Made by a program: the position numbers and the translations under genes. DNA of 64,000 nt from Erythrobacter donghaensis. Lineage in GTDB: Bacteria; Pseudomonadota; Alphaproteobacteria; Sphingomonadales; Sphingomonadaceae. The stretch covers positions 1-64,000 of the forward strand of contig NZ_MUYG01000011.1 of the NCBI RefSeq assembly GCF_002155425.1, read 5' to 3'. Positions 62,043-64,000 of the stretch are shown piece by piece. The first letter of the stretch is position 1. Each line of letters begins with the position of its first letter. The notes beneath the pieces are model-generated. The model searched no databases and was not told the origin of the DNA. It was given only the letters and a program-made list of their open reading frames with translations.

Positions 62043-63776
62043 ATGATTCTAGGTGCAGCCCGTGTTGGTGCGTTCGCGTCGCTTGTGGCTATCGCCACCG
62101 CCGCGCCTCTGGCAGCCCAGTCCAACGGTCAGTCGGCCAACGATCTGCGCCTCCCCGATACCGAAAAGCAGGATGAACGCCAGGGCGTCCAGGTCCAGCG
62201 CGATGCCGGGCTGAAGGCTGAATGCCCGTTCGACTCCAACCCGCTCAAGGTGACGCTCACTGGCGTAACTTTCGCCGATGCGCGTGGCGGGGTGCTTTCG
62301 GAAAAGCTCGCCCGCTCGCTCGCCGGGGTCAGCGTGCCGCAGGGCGAACAGCCGATCCGGGTGATCTGCGACATTCGCGATGCCGCCAATCAGGCCCTGC
62401 GCGCCGATGGCTGGATCGCCAGCGTGCAGGTGCCGCAGCAAGACCTTGAGGGCACGCTGCGGCTCGACGTGATCTCCGCCCGCCTCTCGGAAGTGCGGGT
62501 CAGCGGCGATCCGGGGCCCTATCGCAATGCGCTGGCCAAGGTGCTCGGCCCGCTCGAGGCGCTCGATCCGCTCAACGAGCGTGAGGCCGAGCGTATTCTG
62601 CTCAAGGCTTTCGACATTCCCGGTCTCAGCGTCAGGCTGGCCTTGGCGCCGTCGGGAGAGGGTGCCGGGATCGTGGTCGGCAACCTTTCGGTCGATTTCG
62701 AACGCTATGCCGCCGTCTTCAACCTGCGCAATTACAACGCCCGCTCGATCGGACGCGAAACCGCCTTTGCGCGGGTCGATTTCCACGGGATCACCGGCCT
62801 GTCGGACCGCACCTTCATCGGCGGGCAGACCACTTTCGATTTCGACGAGCAATATATCGTGCAGGCCGGGCATGAATTCGGTCTGGGGTCGAGCGGCCTC
62901 AGGCTCGGGGGGCAGGTAACCCATGCCTGGTCGCGGCCCGATGTCCAGAACCTCGATCTGGAAACCAAGACCCTGCTCGCCAATGTCGCGCTGACCTATC
63001 CGCTGGTGCGCACTCCGATGAAGTCGTCGGACCTGTCGCTGGGGTTCGACTACATCGATCAGGACACCTCGGTCGGGGTGATCGATCTCAGTCAGGATTC
63101 GCTGCGCACGCTCTATGTCCGGGCCGAGACGCAGGGGCGGATGAACCGGCTCGACCGGTCGACCTGGCTGACCTATGCGGCCTTCGCCGAGGTGCGCAAG
63201 GGGATCGATGTGATGGGGGCGACCCAGTTCGGCCCGCCCTTCGGCTTTGCCCAGACCGACGGTATCTCCGCCTCGCGCCCGTTTGGCGATGCCGAGGCGC
63301 TGGTGGTGCGCGGCGGGTTCGACGCGACCGCCTTCATCAACGAGACCTTCGATCTGCGCGCGCGGGTGGAAGGCCAGTGGACCGACGATCCGCTGCTCAA
63401 TTTCGACGAATATTCGATCGGCAACCTCAGCATCGGGCGGGGCTATGATCCGGGCGCAAACAGCGGCGACCGCGCGATCGGCTTTTCGGGCGAGGCCGGT
63501 GTGACCGTGTTCGACGACGACGAGTCCCGCACCCGCGTGAAGGCCTTCGCCTTCTACGACATCATCAAGCTGCGCAATCTCGATCCCTTCACCCCTTCGC
63601 CCGAACGCACGCTGGCATCGGTCGGGGGCGGGGTACGCGTGTTCATGGGCAACGGCATCAATGCCGAGGTTGCCTATGCCAAGCCGCTCGACCGGGCGCT
63701 GGCGATCGACGCGGAAAAACCGCCCGAGCGCCTGCTCTTCACCCTGACGACCCGCTTCCCCGCACTGTTCCGTTAA
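62043..63776 (+). CDS. ShlB/FhaC-type two-partner secretion transporter
   Basis: Outer-membrane Omp85-family transporter (TpsB) of 577 residues that exports a partner exoprotein. The signal peptide ends near LAAQS (26). POTRA-type region about 65-225 (CPFDSNPLKVTLTGVTFADA; RLDVISARLSEVRVSGDPG) precedes a barrel (about 235-577; NLRNYNARSIGRETAFARVDFHGITGLSDRTFIGGQ, NLSIGRGYDPGANSGDRAIGFSGE) ending in FPALFR. The GRGYDPG-type motif is the conserved VRGF-like loop. GGGGGGAAGCTGA precedes ATG 62043. The next gene starts 27 bp downstream and is the likely partner. Confidence 0.84.
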   Translation: MILGAARVGAFASLVAIATAAPLAAQSNGQSANDLRLPDTEKQDERQGVQVQRDAGLKAECPFDSNPLKVTLTGVTFADARGGVLSEKLARSLAGVSVPQGEQPIRVICDIRDAANQALRADGWIASVQVPQQDLEGTLRLDVISARLSEVRVSGDPGPYRNALAKVLGPLEALDPLNEREAERILLKAFDIPGLSVRLALAPSGEGAGIVVGNLSVDFERYAAVFNLRNYNARSIGRETAFARVDFHGITGLSDRTFIGGQTTFDFDEQYIVQAGHEFGLGSSGLRLGGQVTHAWSRPDVQNLDLETKTLLANVALTYPLVRTPMKSSDLSLGFDYIDQDTSVGVIDLSQDSLRTLYVRAETQGRMNRLDRSTWLTYAAFAEVRKGIDVMGATQFGPPFGFAQTDGISASRPFGDAEALVVRGGFDATAFINETFDLRARVEGQWTDDPLLNFDEYSIGNLSIGRGYDPGANSGDRAIGFSGEAGVTVFDDDESRTRVKAFAFYDIIKLRNLDPFTPSPERTLASVGGGVRVFMGNGINAEVAYAKPLDRALAIDAEKPPERLLFTLTTRFPALFR

Positions 63777-63803
63777 GCCGCTCAGGCGACAGGAGAATTC
63801 GAG

Positions 63804-64000
63804 ATGGCAAACGCGAACCGCACCTTCCGCTCGAGCATGATGCTCTCCACCGCTCTGGCCGCGATGGTCGCGATGCCGGGGGTGGCCCATGCGCAGCTGG
63901 TGAGAGCCGGCGATCTCATCGATGCGATCGATGACGGCGGCAATCCCGGCCAGCTGACCGTGACCGACACCAGCGCCACGCGCACCGACATGCGCGTGCT
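63804..64000 (+). CDS. Secreted protein, probable TpsA exoprotein, N-terminal part
   Basis: Only the first 65 residues are in the window. A signal peptide (MANANRTFRSSMMLSTALAAMVAMPGVAHA) ends near residue 30, followed by QLVRAGDLIDAIDDGGNPGQLTVTDTSATR. AGGAGAATTCGAG precedes ATG 63804. Position directly after the TpsB transporter makes it the likely filamentous-haemagglutinin-like partner, but no TPS domain can be confirmed yet. Confidence 0.6.
   Translation, partial: MANANRTFRSSMMLSTALAAMVAMPGVAHAQLVRAGDLIDAIDDGGNPGQLTVTDTSATRTDMRV

Noticed and set aside
1..64000. CRISPR arrays or rRNA genes
   Set aside because: No regularly spaced 20-40-bp repeats with unique spacers and no rRNA-like sequence were seen.

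Overview
The window looks like chromosomal DNA of an aerobic anoxygenic phototroph of the Sphingomonadales, most likely an Erythrobacter/Porphyrobacter-type member of the Erythrobacteraceae. The evidence is high GC with strong GC3 in the core, TonB-dependent receptors of sphingomonad type, a bacteriophytochrome with its heme oxygenase, and bacteriochlorophyll genes (bchE, bchJ). No taxon can be proven from the sequence alone. Two perfect 16-bp parS sites (25995-26010 and 52551-52566) suggest the segment lies in the origin-proximal ParB-loading domain. || Region 1 (1-12960) is accessory DNA of lower GC than the rest. It starts with an IS1182-like element whose left end coincides with base 1. 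Next comes an envelope/osmotic-stress group: a secreted lipase-like hydrolase, a beta/gamma-crystallin-like secreted protein coupled to mscL, and, divergently, a Crp/Fnr regulator, a hydrolase, a lipoprotein, a second crystallin-like paralogue and an MliC-like lysozyme inhibitor. A DUF2975/XRE pair between two diverged direct repeats follows. A DUF262-HEPN gene pair (candidate two-gene defence system) and a tyrosine recombinase come next. The island ends at a mutated tRNA 3' end (CCA at 12958-12960), which looks like the attachment-site scar. || Region 2 (13.1-39 kb) is core: queuosine-precursor and nucleoside transporters, a 2OG-Fe(II) oxygenase, a very large Oar-like TonB receptor preceded by a PHO-box-like site, a MASE1 hybrid histidine kinase divergent from tonB, manC-manA, parS, the bphO-bphP light-sensing operon with a PpsR-type palindrome, telA/xpaC, a DUF389 membrane protein, a stand-alone fatty acyl-AMP ligase, recX, DUF192, MOSC, NDUFA12, DUF2155 and aat. 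|| Region 3 (39.1-43.3 kb) is the tRNA-Trp-secE-nusG-pspA-rplK-rplA translation/secretion block; rplJ, rplL and rpoBC do not follow. || Region 4 (43.4-59.4 kb) holds a GNAT/polysaccharide-deacetylase pair, a MoCF protein, a flavin monooxygenase divergent from a second TonB receptor, a beta-oxidation group (acyl-CoA dehydrogenase, crotonase, two thiolases) and an HPD cluster with two VOC proteins and a strong palindromic operator. || Region 5 (59.6-64 kb) holds bchE-bchJ with an FNR-type box, then a two-partner secretion pair cut by the window end. || Intergenic DNA carries several dispersed repeat families: a mosaic GC-rich hairpin repeat (at least six copies) and long inverted-repeat elements at the ends of operons.
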